NCBI GenBank assembly: GCA_013416405.1
Contig: JACCET010000001.1
Location: forward strand, 248,001 to 312,000
Length of the DNA: 64,000 nucleotides
Reading direction: 5' to 3'
From: Alcaligenaceae bacterium
GTDB lineage: Bacteria > Pseudomonadota > Gammaproteobacteria > Burkholderiales > Burkholderiaceae_B
Within the stretch, counting starts at the first letter, position 1. Every line of letters starts with the position of its first letter. This document shows positions 52,568 to 61,136 of the stretch, piece after piece. A program made the position numbers and the translations under genes. Under the pieces are notes generated by a model. The model was not told where the DNA came from and did no database searches. It saw nothing but the letters and a program-made list of their open reading frames with translations.

Positions 52568-53569
52568 CTATGCCGCCTTGCGGCTGCTTCCGGAAGATTT
52601 ACCAGGGGCCTTTTTCGCGGCGGAAGCGCTTTTGCGCGATTTGCTGCCTTGAGTCGCACTACGTGTGGAGGTGGCCTTTTTTGAAGCCGAGCTTGACGCC
52701 CGCTTCGCGGACTTTGCCGATTTTCGGGGGGTGGCGCCCGCGGTCTTTTTTGCCGGTTTCGACCCCTTGTCCAGGCTGCGGCGCAGGATATCTGCAAGAT
52801 CCAGTATCTTGGCGCCGCCCATTCCGGTCTCGTGGGATTCCGGTTTGGTGACAGACTCGACTTCTCCTGTTTCGACCTTCTCCTTGACTAGCGTCATGAT
52901 CTGCTCGCGGAATGAATCCGTGAACTGTTCAGGCTTCCAGTTGGCGCTCATGCCCTCGACCAGTTGCACCCCCATGGTCATTTCCTTGTCGGTGAGGCCT
53001 ACGCTTTTCTGACCGCTGGCCGGCAGGTCCAGGTCTTCCAGCGACCGGATCTCGTCGCTCCAGCGCAGGAGATTCAGGATAAGTGCCGGGCCACAGGCCA
53101 TCAGGATGGCCAAATGCTGCTTGGTCTGGATGATCACCTTGGCGACGCCCACCTTGTCCGTCTTGTGCAACACTTCGCGCAGCAAGGCATAGACTTTGTC
53201 GCCCTTGCCCACAGGCGATGTGTAATACGGCCGCTCCAGGTAAATGAATGGGATGTCGTCAATGGATACGAATGATTCAATCTCTATGGTTTGTGTGGAC
53301 TTTGGATAGGCGGCGGAGATTTCCTCGGGTGATAGAACGACGTACTCGCCATCTCCATACTCTATGCCTTTGATGATGTTCTCGCCGCTGATCTCTTTCC
53401 CCGTCGCTTTGTTGATCCGCTTGTACCCCACGGGGTCCATGGTGTTCTTGTCGAGCCAGTCGAAATCGATCGCGTTGCGGGTGGTGGCTGAATGCAGCGC
53501 AATCGGGACATGAACCAGTCCAAACGAGATCGCGCCTTTCCACAGTACGCGTTTGCTGCTTGATGCCAT
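52568..53569 (-). CDS. ku: DNA end-binding protein Ku
   Basis: A 333-residue protein with the Ku core (VLWKGAISFGLVHVPIALHS, then YVVLSPEEISAAYPKSTQT) and a Lys/Ser/Ala-rich tail of about 75 residues, which binds DNA in related Ku proteins. It binds broken ends and recruits LigD. The ATG at 53569 gives the family start MASSSKRVLWKG. The longer frame (to 53752) has no homology. It ends 9 bases before ligD, forming an operon. Confidence 0.95.
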   Translation of the reverse strand: MASSSKRVLWKGAISFGLVHVPIALHSATTRNAIDFDWLDKNTMDPVGYKRINKATGKEISGENIIKGIEYGDGEYVVLSPEEISAAYPKSTQTIEIESFVSIDDIPFIYLERPYYTSPVGKGDKVYALLREVLHKTDKVGVAKVIIQTKQHLAILMACGPALILNLLRWSDEIRSLEDLDLPASGQKSVGLTDKEMTMGVQLVEGMSANWKPEQFTDSFREQIMTLVKEKVETGEVESVTKPESHETGMGGAKILDLADILRRSLDKGSKPAKKTAGATPRKSAKSAKRASSSASKKATSTRSATQGSKSRKSASAAKKAPGKSSGSSRKAA

Positions 53570-53746
53570 GTGATTACTCCGTTCCGATCGGTTGCGTAGC
53601 AAGGTGCTTCGCAGCCCGAAAATACTGATGTTTTGGCGATCACAGCAATAAATGTGCCCATGAAAAAAGTCGAACAGGGTTCGCCGATATGGCAAAATTG
53701 AAAAAGAAGGCGCCTGTTGACAGGCGTTCGACACCAAGGAACTCTT

Positions 53747-54049
53747 ATGCAAACGCGTATTTTGACGATATTTGTCGCAACGTTGTTGCTGGCAGGCTGC
53801 TCATCGGTGGATCTGAGCGAACCGCCCGGCAGCAATGCGGCTTCACACGGTTGTGATGCCTCGAAGGCGTCTCATGTCACCGGCAAGCATATTTCTCCAG
53901 CGCAGGAACAAGAGGCCATGCGCAGCAGCGGGGCTGCCACGCTTCGTGTCATCCGTCCGGGGCAGGCCATAACTCGTGACTATCGCGCCGAGCGCCTGAA
54001 CCTGCAATTGAATGATTATGGAACGGTCGTCAGGGCCTACTGCGGATGA
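53747..54049 (+). CDS. I78 peptidase-inhibitor family lipoprotein
   Basis: A 100-residue lipoprotein with lipobox LLAGC (Cys18) and the I78 inhibitor core VIRPGQAITRDYRAERLNLQ followed by VVRAYCG. The family inhibits serine proteases in the periplasm. The ATG at 53747 follows AAGGA and gives a good signal. It is divergent from ku with a 177-base spacer. Confidence 0.82.
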   Translation: MQTRILTIFVATLLLAGCSSVDLSEPPGSNAASHGCDASKASHVTGKHISPAQEQEAMRSSGAATLRVIRPGQAITRDYRAERLNLQLNDYGTVVRAYCG

Positions 54050-54063
54050 TTCGCGCATCCGCA

Positions 54064-54417
54064 TTATTGGCCGCAGGCGGGCAACCACAGTAGCGGAATG
54101 GTTTCCCAGATAATGGCCAATGCCGACAGCAGGCTGAGTGCAGCGGCCAACCGGGGTATGAAGGCCGGCCTGCCCATGTCGGGCATGCTATGCCGCCATT
54201 GCAAATAGATCCACGCCATGGCGATAATTGCGAACGCACCGGCCACGACGATTATCCAGGCCGAGGCGGGCCGGCCCAGCCAAACTCCCAGCAGCATGGG
54301 CCGGGCACATGCTAGGCCATGCAAAGCATAAATGAACAGGAAGTGAATCGCCCAGATGATCGGTCCGGCGAGCATGAACAGAAAGGCACGTTGAAAATTG
54401 CCTTGCATCGGGATCAT
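54064..54417 (-). CDS. Small membrane protein after the oxidase operon
   Basis: A 117-residue protein with about three membrane helices (LFMLAGPIIWAIHFLFIYAL, WIIVVAGAFAIIAMAWIYLQ, LAAALSLLSALAIIWETIPL). It overlaps the end of the fused oxidase gene by 4 bases, so it is the third gene of that operon. The place and size recall small subunit IV-like or CtaG-neighbour proteins of caa3 oxidases, but no domain is recognised. Confidence 0.7.
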   Translation of the reverse strand: MIPMQGNFQRAFLFMLAGPIIWAIHFLFIYALHGLACARPMLLGVWLGRPASAWIIVVAGAFAIIAMAWIYLQWRHSMPDMGRPAFIPRLAAALSLLSALAIIWETIPLLWLPACGQ

Positions 54418-56951
54418 CCTGTCATGTGGGGAAAACCGTGAACCAGCCCCAGCGCAAGCAAGCCCTGCGCTACCGTGTAGTGCCAGAGAACCATGGTGTT
54501 GTCATAGCACGCACGCCTGGCTGGAGTCAGTTTCCCGGCCAGCGAACGCGCCAGGGTGAATACGCCCATATAGGCCATGACAGTCGTCAGTACGCCTTGA
54601 AGGCCCGCCAGCGCATAGACTGAGGCCGCATAGGCGCTATCATCGGGCCTCAATCCACTTTGCCAATGTCCATAGGCTTCCAGCGCCACGGCTGTCGACA
54701 ACATGACCAGGGATAGAACCAGGCCTAGACGCAGTGGCCAATACCGTCTGTGCGACAGGTTCCGGCCGCTCCAGGCCATCATCAGGCTGCTGGCGATGAA
54801 CAGGCAGGCACTGGCCAGCGGAAACGTCCTGGCGGGGAGGTGCGCAGCCTGCAGCCACATGTCCGGTGAGGTTGTCCACAGGAAGAGATAGGCGAACGAC
54901 AGCGAGCTGAAAATGCTCCCACAAACCATCACAAGCATGATCATTGCCCACCAGGAATGCGAGACGCTGCCGGTGCAAGAAAGGGGCAGCCTGATTCCAC
55001 CTCCAATATCCAGGCGTTGCTGTTCGGTACTCATGTCGGCGGCCCAAAGCCAACGCCATATCATGATGAGTGCAAGCACGCCGCAGGCACCCACCAGCAG
55101 CTCAAGCTTGAACGTCAGAAGCAAAAAGAAGCCAGCAGTGCCGAACGCCGCCATAAACGGCGTCCATCCGGGGCCTGGAAGCTCTAGCAGGTACTGCGGA
55201 ACCGCCTCGACGGCGCTTGTAACAATGGTCGAGCGCCGGCCGGTCGGTGCGTTGGGCAGATAATAGCGCCCCGCCTTGACGTCTGCGCTCAGATTGGGTT
55301 GATCCCACAGAGGCTCCCGGCTGTTGATCCATGGAATGCTACGCAGGCCGTACGACTCGGTTGGCAGCCACTCTAGCGTGCCCGCTTGCCAGATATTGCC
55401 TGCATTTTTCTGGTTGTTTGGGCGAAAATTACGGGCCAGGTCATACAGAAATATCAGTACGCTGGCTGCAATCATGTACGAGCCGGCGGTGGAAACCATA
55501 TTCAGGAACTCCCAGCCGCTGGTGGCTGTATAGGTATAAACACGCCGGGGCATGCCGGCCAGGCCGGTAAAATGCATGGGGAAAAAACTTACATTGAAGC
55601 CGGTGAACATCAGCCAGAACGTCCATCGCCCGAGCCGTTCCGACAAGGCATGGGTGCTGACGAACGGGGTCCAGTAATAGAAGGCGGCAAACAGCGGAAA
55701 TACCATGCCTCCGAACAATACATAATGAAGATGCGCGACGATGAAATAGGTGTCATGAGTCTGCAGGTCGAAGGGAATCACAGCCACCATCACGCCGGTA
55801 AGGCCACCCAGAACAAAGATGAAGAAGAAGCCCAGTATGAACAGCATGGGTACCTTCAGCGGCCGCAATCGTACTGCTGCGGCAATGGTGGCGATCCAAG
55901 CGAATATCTGTATCCCCGTTGGTATGGATACCGCCATGCTTGCCGCGGATGCGAAGCTCAGCGACAGCGGCGCAATGCCGGTTGCATACATATGATGTAC
56001 CCATAATCCGAAACTCAGAAAGCCGGTGGCGACCACTGCCAATGCAATCAAGCGATAGCCCGCCAGGCGAACTCCGGCCATGGCCGGTATGATCATCGAT
56101 ACCATGCCGGCTCCTGGCAGAAAAATAATATAGACCTCGGGATGGCCAAAGAACCAGAACAGGTGCTGCCACAGCAGAGGATCGCCGCCTTTATCGGCGA
56201 TGAAGAACGGCATTCCGAACGCACGTTCGAGTTCGAGCAGCGCGGTGGCGACGATCACGGCCGGAAATGCGATGATTACCATGCCTGAAAAGACCAGCAT
56301 CACCCATGCAAAAATCGGCATCTTGTCCAGTGTCATGCCGGGTGCGCGGGTGCGCAGAATGCCAATGGCAAGCTCGATTGCGCCCGCAATAGCGGATATT
56401 TCAATAAAGCCTATACCCAGAAGCCACAGGTCTGCATTCAATTCAGGTGAATAGGTCGAACTGGTCAGCGGCGGATACATGAACCAGCCGCCTTCCGGTG
56501 CCAGCCCGAAGAAAAGACTGCAGAAGAAGACCAGGCCGCCCAGGGCGTAGGCCCAGTAGGCGTATGCGGACAGGCGAGGAAAGGGCAGATCGCGGGCGCC
56601 CAGCATATTGGGCAGCAGCAGCATCGCTATCGCCTCGACCGCCGGCACGGCAAACAGGAACATCATCACCGTGCCGTGCATCGTGAACAACTGGTTGTAC
56701 AGCTCGTGCCCGATCAGGCTGTTCTCGGCGACGGCAAGTTGCGTGCGCATCAGGATGGCCAGCATGCCGGCAAGCAGGAAGAACAGGAATGCCGTGCCGA
56801 TATATAGCAGTCCGATGTGGGTATTGTTTACGACGGTGATCGCCCGCCAGCCTTTGGGACGTTGCCAGACTTGCAACAACTGCTGTTCTTCACCTTCTGG
56901 GCGAGGCAGGGGGTTGGGAAGCGCCTGTAATCGGACGGGTGTCGTATTCAT
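54414..56951 (-). CDS. Cytochrome c oxidase subunit I-III fusion (caa3 type)
   Basis: An 845-residue fusion: CoxI part about 35-560, CoxIII part about 590-845. Heme and copper ligands are intact: His92 (MHGTVMMF), His270 with Tyr274 (GHPEVYI), His319-His320 (VHHMY), His407 and His409 (VAHLHYV). The D-channel aspartate is Asp121 and the helix VI glutamate is Glu272. The K-channel lysine expected in IPTGxKxF is Gln348 (IPTGIQIF), and the usual D-channel asparagine is Ser128. It should reduce oxygen in the inner membrane; proton pumping may be altered. Confidence 0.92.
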   Translation of the reverse strand: MNTTPVRLQALPNPLPRPEGEEQQLLQVWQRPKGWRAITVVNNTHIGLLYIGTAFLFFLLAGMLAILMRTQLAVAENSLIGHELYNQLFTMHGTVMMFLFAVPAVEAIAMLLLPNMLGARDLPFPRLSAYAYWAYALGGLVFFCSLFFGLAPEGGWFMYPPLTSSTYSPELNADLWLLGIGFIEISAIAGAIELAIGILRTRAPGMTLDKMPIFAWVMLVFSGMVIIAFPAVIVATALLELERAFGMPFFIADKGGDPLLWQHLFWFFGHPEVYIIFLPGAGMVSMIIPAMAGVRLAGYRLIALAVVATGFLSFGLWVHHMYATGIAPLSLSFASAASMAVSIPTGIQIFAWIATIAAAVRLRPLKVPMLFILGFFFIFVLGGLTGVMVAVIPFDLQTHDTYFIVAHLHYVLFGGMVFPLFAAFYYWTPFVSTHALSERLGRWTFWLMFTGFNVSFFPMHFTGLAGMPRRVYTYTATSGWEFLNMVSTAGSYMIAASVLIFLYDLARNFRPNNQKNAGNIWQAGTLEWLPTESYGLRSIPWINSREPLWDQPNLSADVKAGRYYLPNAPTGRRSTIVTSAVEAVPQYLLELPGPGWTPFMAAFGTAGFFLLLTFKLELLVGACGVLALIMIWRWLWAADMSTEQQRLDIGGGIRLPLSCTGSVSHSWWAMIMLVMVCGSIFSSLSFAYLFLWTTSPDMWLQAAHLPARTFPLASACLFIASSLMMAWSGRNLSHRRYWPLRLGLVLSLVMLSTAVALEAYGHWQSGLRPDDSAYAASVYALAGLQGVLTTVMAYMGVFTLARSLAGKLTPARRACYDNTMVLWHYTVAQGLLALGLVHGFPHMTG

Positions 56952-56955
56952 GGCA

Positions 56956-57942
56956 TCACTTCAGGCTGTCCATGTATTGGGCCAGGGCGCGCAACTGGGC
57001 GCCTGTCATCTGGTCAAAGGAGGGCATATGGTTTTCGGGCTTGATGTGCTGGCTGCCAGCGATCCAGCCGGCTAATGCACCGATGTTATTCGGCAGTATG
57101 CCGGCCGCGAGCGACGAACGACTGCCGACGTGTGTGAGATCGGGACCCGATATGCCGTTTGCCGCAGTGCCACGGACCGTATGGCATTCCATGCAAGCCT
57201 TCAGGAACAGCTGCTGGCCGGACCGCAATGTCTCGTTGGCGGGCTCTCTTGCGGGAAGGCGCTGTGCGGTCAGCCATGCCTGAAAGTCTTCCATGGTGAC
57301 CGCCTTGACATCGAACATCATTTTTGCGTGTTGTGCGCCGCAATATTCGGCGCATTGGCCTCGGTATACGCCGGGACCTTTCGCCTGCACCCGCAGGTGA
57401 TTGACATGGCCAGGCACCATGTCCAGCTTGCCCGCCAGGCTCGGTATCCAGAAACTGTGCACCACGTTGTCCGACTTGAGCACAAATTCGACCGGCACAT
57501 CGGCGGGAATGCGAATATCGTTGGCGGTCTCGAACAGCAGGTGGCCGTCCTGATCCAGGTAGCGCAGCCTCCACCACCACATTTCGCCCACGACCTCTAT
57601 GCGTGTGACAGGCCGCGCTTCACTGCGGGCCGCGACTGCCCCAACGCCCAGTGAATAAACAAGCAGGGCAGTCAACACCAGCACAGGGAATACGATGCCC
57701 GCGCCGATAATGATCCAGCGTCCGCCCAGGCGCCGGCGTATCTTTGCCGACCCGTACAGGGCCAGTGTCAGCACAAGAATGACGAGCGTGAAGATTATGG
57801 CGCCGCCACTAAACATCACCCAGCTGATGTCCGCAATCCGGGCCGCCTGTGCACCTTGTGGATGAAGTACCGACTGCAGGCCGGCTCGCAACGGTGCGGG
57901 CAACAATATGGCAAGCAGGACGAGTCGACGAACACGGGGCAT
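56956..57942 (-). CDS. Cytochrome c oxidase subunit II with C-terminal cytochrome c domain
   Basis: A 328-residue protein. It has two membrane helices (about 45-65 and 75-100) and a cupredoxin domain with complete CuA ligands His162, Cys197, Cys201, His205 and Met208 (GQCAEYCGAQHAKMM). A fused cytochrome c follows (CMECH, Cys250, Cys253, His254). This makes the enzyme caa3-type, taking electrons from a soluble cytochrome c. I chose the ATG at 57942 with AAGG upstream; a 14-residue longer frame has no site. It ends 4 bases before the fused CoxI-III gene. Confidence 0.93.
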   Translation of the reverse strand: MPRVRRLVLLAILLPAPLRAGLQSVLHPQGAQAARIADISWVMFSGGAIIFTLVILVLTLALYGSAKIRRRLGGRWIIIGAGIVFPVLVLTALLVYSLGVGAVAARSEARPVTRIEVVGEMWWWRLRYLDQDGHLLFETANDIRIPADVPVEFVLKSDNVVHSFWIPSLAGKLDMVPGHVNHLRVQAKGPGVYRGQCAEYCGAQHAKMMFDVKAVTMEDFQAWLTAQRLPAREPANETLRSGQQLFLKACMECHTVRGTAANGISGPDLTHVGSRSSLAAGILPNNIGALAGWIAGSQHIKPENHMPSFDQMTGAQLRALAQYMDSLK

Positions 57943-58040
57943 GTGGCCTTCCAGGCAGCAGTACAGGCATGAGCATAAGCACATTGCGTACCGGACTCCT
58001 TCCAGGAAGAGCAGGGCAGGGTATGGGCGACCTGATGGAC

Positions 58041-58062
58041 ACTGTTGAAACAGTTCTTTTTT
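58041..58062. promoter_or_regulatory. Perfect palindrome with T-tract between the oxidase and cytochrome genes
   Basis: ACTGTTGAAACAGT (58041-58054) is a 14-base perfect palindrome followed by TCTTTTTTT. It lies between the divergent coxB-like and cytochrome c genes. It could be an operator serving both directions or, on the plus strand, a short terminator or attenuator. Confidence 0.4.
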
Positions 58063-58177
58063 TCCGAATTTTTGAAAAAATTACTCACCGTTACTGAATA
58101 CGAGCGGTCAAAAACAGATAAAACCGGGATGAGTCTGGCAAAGTAATTGCTAAGCGATTCGGTCTAGGAGTGAATAC

Positions 58178-58576
58178 ATGCATAAAGTTCACCGGATTGG
58201 AACGCTGCTGGTCTTGCTGGCGCCCGGGCTGATGGCAGGCTGTGACGGCCGGCGCATTCCACTGGTTTCGTCCAGCCAGCATGTTCAACTTGCGGATGCC
58301 ACCGCTGAACGAGCCCGTCAGCGCTTCATTGACTACGGCTGTGTGGCCTGCCATACGATTCCAGGCGTGAAGGCACCCGTGACGGTGGTGGGGCCCCCGT
58401 TGGAGAACCTGGCGTTGCGGGGCTATATAGGAGGGGTATTGCCCAACACCCCCGATAACCTGGTGAAATGGCTGCAGGATCCGCCTGCGGTGGATCCACG
58501 TACGGCCATGCCGGACATGGGAGTAAGCAGCCAGGATGCCAAGGCCATGGCGGCTTATCTCCTGAGACTAGACTGA
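58178..58576 (+). CDS. c-type cytochrome lipoprotein
   Basis: A 132-residue monoheme cytochrome c with lipobox LMAGC (Cys22) and heme site CVACH (Cys55, Cys58, His59). The C-terminal half reads GGVLPNTPDNLVKWLQDP, then PRTAMPDMGVSSQDAKAMAA, and supplies the methionine ligand. It is probably anchored in the periplasm as an electron donor for the divergent caa3 oxidase. Closely related to the last domain of the next gene. Confidence 0.88.
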   Translation: MHKVHRIGTLLVLLAPGLMAGCDGRRIPLVSSSQHVQLADATAERARQRFIDYGCVACHTIPGVKAPVTVVGPPLENLALRGYIGGVLPNTPDNLVKWLQDPPAVDPRTAMPDMGVSSQDAKAMAAYLLRLD

Positions 58577-58594
58577 CAGCGGGGCTTTCAAGCG

Positions 58595-59452
58595 ATGAAA
58601 CCATGGAAACGTATCGTCATCATTACGCTGGCTGGCTCTGCGGCCATAGCGACCATATCGGGGGCGATCGTTGTCTATTCTGGTATTTACGATGTAAGCG
58701 CAACCCGCCAGCACACTGCAGCCGTATATCATTTGCTGGAAACTTCTCTGCGCCGTTCGGTGGAAATGCGCACATCCGATACGCCCGCGCCAGCTCTGGA
58801 TGATGCCGACAGAATTCATCGTGGTTTTGCGCTCTTTCGTGCAAACTGTGTGCAATGCCACGGCGCTCCGGGCATCGCTCCGAAGCCGTTTGCGCTGGGC
58901 CTGACGCCCGCACCTGCTTCTTTGCTGGACTCGGTCAAAGTGTGGTCGGCCGCAGAAATTCACTGGATTATCAAATACGGCATAAAAATGAGTGGCATGC
59001 CTGCCTGGAAATATCGTTTGACCGACGAGGAAATATGGGATGTCGTAGCCTTCATGAAGGTGTTGCCTGCTTTCTCGCCAGCTGACTACAGGCGCTGGGC
59101 GGTTCGCCAGGCCAGGCAGCCAGCTTCGCCGACTGCACCCATCCGGCCACATCAGGTTGTCCGGGCTGGCGACATCAAGGCGGGCAAGCAAGCCCTGCAG
59201 CAGTATCTATGCATCACATGCCATGTGATTCCCGACGTTGTCGGGGCCGACCACCACGTCGGACCCTCTCTTGCAGGTATCGCAAACCGGAAATATATTG
59301 CAGGCGTCCTGCCCAACACCCCCGCGAACATGCTGCGCTGGATACGTGATCCGACCGAGGTCGATCCCTTGACGGCCATGCCCGACCTTGATGTATCAGA
59401 CCAGGATGCACGTGATATTGCCGCATTTCTTTATACGCTGCGCGATGATTGA
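58595..59452 (+). CDS. Diheme cytochrome c, membrane anchored
   Basis: A 285-residue protein. It has an uncleaved N-terminal helix (about 7-29), a first heme domain with CVQCH (Cys85, Cys88, His89) and methionine in KMSGMPAW, and a second with CITCH (Cys206, Cys209, His210). The second domain continues GVLPNTPANMLRWIRDP, then LTAMPDLDVSDQDARDIAA, and is nearly the same as the preceding gene's domain. It starts 18 bases after that gene and probably works in the same electron chain to the oxidase. Confidence 0.88.
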   Translation: MKPWKRIVIITLAGSAAIATISGAIVVYSGIYDVSATRQHTAAVYHLLETSLRRSVEMRTSDTPAPALDDADRIHRGFALFRANCVQCHGAPGIAPKPFALGLTPAPASLLDSVKVWSAAEIHWIIKYGIKMSGMPAWKYRLTDEEIWDVVAFMKVLPAFSPADYRRWAVRQARQPASPTAPIRPHQVVRAGDIKAGKQALQQYLCITCHVIPDVVGADHHVGPSLAGIANRKYIAGVLPNTPANMLRWIRDPTEVDPLTAMPDLDVSDQDARDIAAFLYTLRDD

Positions 59453-59527
59453 TGTCTTACCCGGGGCGGCCCATGGCTGTCTTTTCGCCAAATGACGCAA
59501 TTTTCTGGACTGATTGGTCGGCGGGAT

Positions 59528-59809
59528 TCAACGGCGTCCATATGGGCCCGGGTGCTCCGTTACGTCGCCCGAAATGAGCAGGCATCTGCCGCCTTCGGCC
59601 TCGACTGCCTGCCTGGTTTCCTCGGCGTCAGCCTGTTCTTCAAGGTAGACAATGGCCACGTCGGCGCCTTCGCGTGCGAACAGGACCGCCACGGCCCGGC
59701 CTATCCCTGAATCGCCCCCAGTCACGATGGTGGCGAACCCCTTCAGCTTTCCGCTGCCATGATAATGGGGTGCATGGAACTTGGGTTTCAGGCTCATGTC
59801 CTTTTCCAT
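59528..59809 (-). pseudogene. SDR gene fragment (5' part only)
   Basis: The first about 83 residues are a glucose-1-dehydrogenase-like SDR: FATIVTGGDSGIGRAVAVLF and RCLLISGDVT. Homology then stops and the frame ends after EHPGPYGRR. The NAG and YxxxK catalytic parts are absent, so no enzyme can be made. The break is near 59550, just downstream of the diheme cytochrome gene, suggesting that the oxidase block or a deletion removed the 3' end. Confidence 0.72.
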
Positions 59810-59853
59810 GCCTGGCTTTTCCAGATGCTGGGTAGGATGGCCACCTTCCCGCG

Positions 59854-60126
59854 CTAGGTATTTTTCTGAGGTTCGAATGTAAGCATGCCGTTCTCGTAAT
59901 TCACGGCCAGATGAAAGTCATGGCCTTCGGATGCGCGAATTTTTTCCTGGATGGCCTGTATGGCCGCATCCCAGTGGTTGGTGATGATGGAGGAGGGTAC
60001 AAAAATGGTGCTTGGCCTTGTTCTAAGATGCAGTATGCAGCCGCCATGCCCTTTGGCATTGTCGTAAGCGACGATGCATCCCTGGCTTTCCTTGTTCAGT
60101 GCATTTACAAATGTTCCATAGCTCAT
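59854..60126 (-). CDS. Hypothetical small protein
   Basis: A 90-residue protein starting MSYGTFVNALNKESQGCIVA and ending NYENGMLTFEPQKNT. No family recognised. The ATG at 60126 follows AGAGGA, and composition and codon pattern look protein-like. It stands between the SDR fragment and the SMP-30 gene on the same strand, not clearly linked to either. Confidence 0.6.
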   Translation of the reverse strand: MSYGTFVNALNKESQGCIVAYDNAKGHGGCILHLRTRPSTIFVPSSIITNHWDAAIQAIQEKIRASEGHDFHLAVNYENGMLTFEPQKNT

Positions 60127-60206
60127 GGAGGTTCCTCTACTGCCAAAGTCCGGGAAATTCCGTGAAGCATACAGCGTGCCCAATTCATGGAGCAAGACCA
60201 GCAAGG

Positions 60207-61091
60207 CTACCAGTCCACCTTGGCGTACAGGATTTTTCCGGTTTCGGACTCGGTGATATATAAGCCGGTCTGTTCATGGTCGAACGTGGCATTGGTGGTC
60301 AGAAGTCCTTCTGGCGCCTGTATGCGTCGGATGGGTTCGCCAATTTGATTGAAAATCCACACCGAACCCAGGCCCAGATGACATATGGCGAGATTGCCTT
60401 TGGCGTCCATGGCCAGGCCATCAGGCCCGCCACCACCGCTTAGCCTGACAAAAGCCCCAACTTTGCTGACGCCTCCGTTGGCATTGAGCGGAACGCGCCA
60501 CACGGCGTTGTCGCGGGTGACGGCCAGCAATACCGATCGCTCATCCGGCGCAAGTACCAGTCCGTTTGGGCTGGGTATATTATCAAGCAGGCATTCGAGT
60601 TTTCCCTGCACTGTCAGGCGATACAGTCTGCCGGTTGGATCGTGCAAGCCTGTTTGGCCCTGATCGGTGAAATAGATATCGCCATTCTTTGCGAAAATCA
60701 GATCATTGACGCCCTTGAAGCGCTCTCCGTTGGGCCGGTCGTAATAGGCGCTCAAGGTATTGGTCGCGGTATCCAGTGCCATCAGACCGTTCTTGTAATC
60801 GGCAATGATCAGGCGCCCGTCGGGATGAAAGGCCAGGCCATTGGGTTCACCGTCATATTGGATGACGAGCTCGACTTTGCGTTGTGGCGAAATACGAAAG
60901 ATTCGTCCCCATGGAATATCGCATATCCATAAATTGCCGTCTTGATCGAATGCGGGCCCTTCGATGAAGCTGCTGGAAGGCGCGCCCGGGCGCTGCAGTG
61001 CCAACCATGAGGCCTGGCCTGCAGGGTGATGGGCGGCGTCGTCCAGTTCGGCAAAAATTGATGTGACAATACGATCAGGAGCAGCAAACAT
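60207..61091 (-). CDS. SMP-30/gluconolactonase family protein
   Basis: A 294-residue six-bladed propeller protein with the metal ligands of the family: Glu44 (FIEGPAFDQDG), an asparagine in KGVNDLIFAKNG, and aspartate in GPDGLAMDAKGN. Such enzymes open sugar lactones. It is directly followed, in transcription order upstream, by a TRAP transporter on the same strand, so it probably acts on an imported sugar acid or its lactone. No signal peptide, so cytoplasmic. Confidence 0.88.
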   Translation of the reverse strand: MFAAPDRIVTSIFAELDDAAHHPAGQASWLALQRPGAPSSSFIEGPAFDQDGNLWICDIPWGRIFRISPQRKVELVIQYDGEPNGLAFHPDGRLIIADYKNGLMALDTATNTLSAYYDRPNGERFKGVNDLIFAKNGDIYFTDQGQTGLHDPTGRLYRLTVQGKLECLLDNIPSPNGLVLAPDERSVLLAVTRDNAVWRVPLNANGGVSKVGAFVRLSGGGGPDGLAMDAKGNLAICHLGLGSVWIFNQIGEPIRRIQAPEGLLTTNATFDHEQTGLYITESETGKILYAKVDW

Positions 61092-61136
61092 GATTCAATT
61101 CCGAAATGAGAAGGTCTGGGTTAATTGCTTTGTATC

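Noticed and set aside
46271-59809. Insertion sequence or phage behind the broken genes
   Set aside because: No transposase, integrase, terminal inverted repeats or target duplications were recognised near the three breakpoints.
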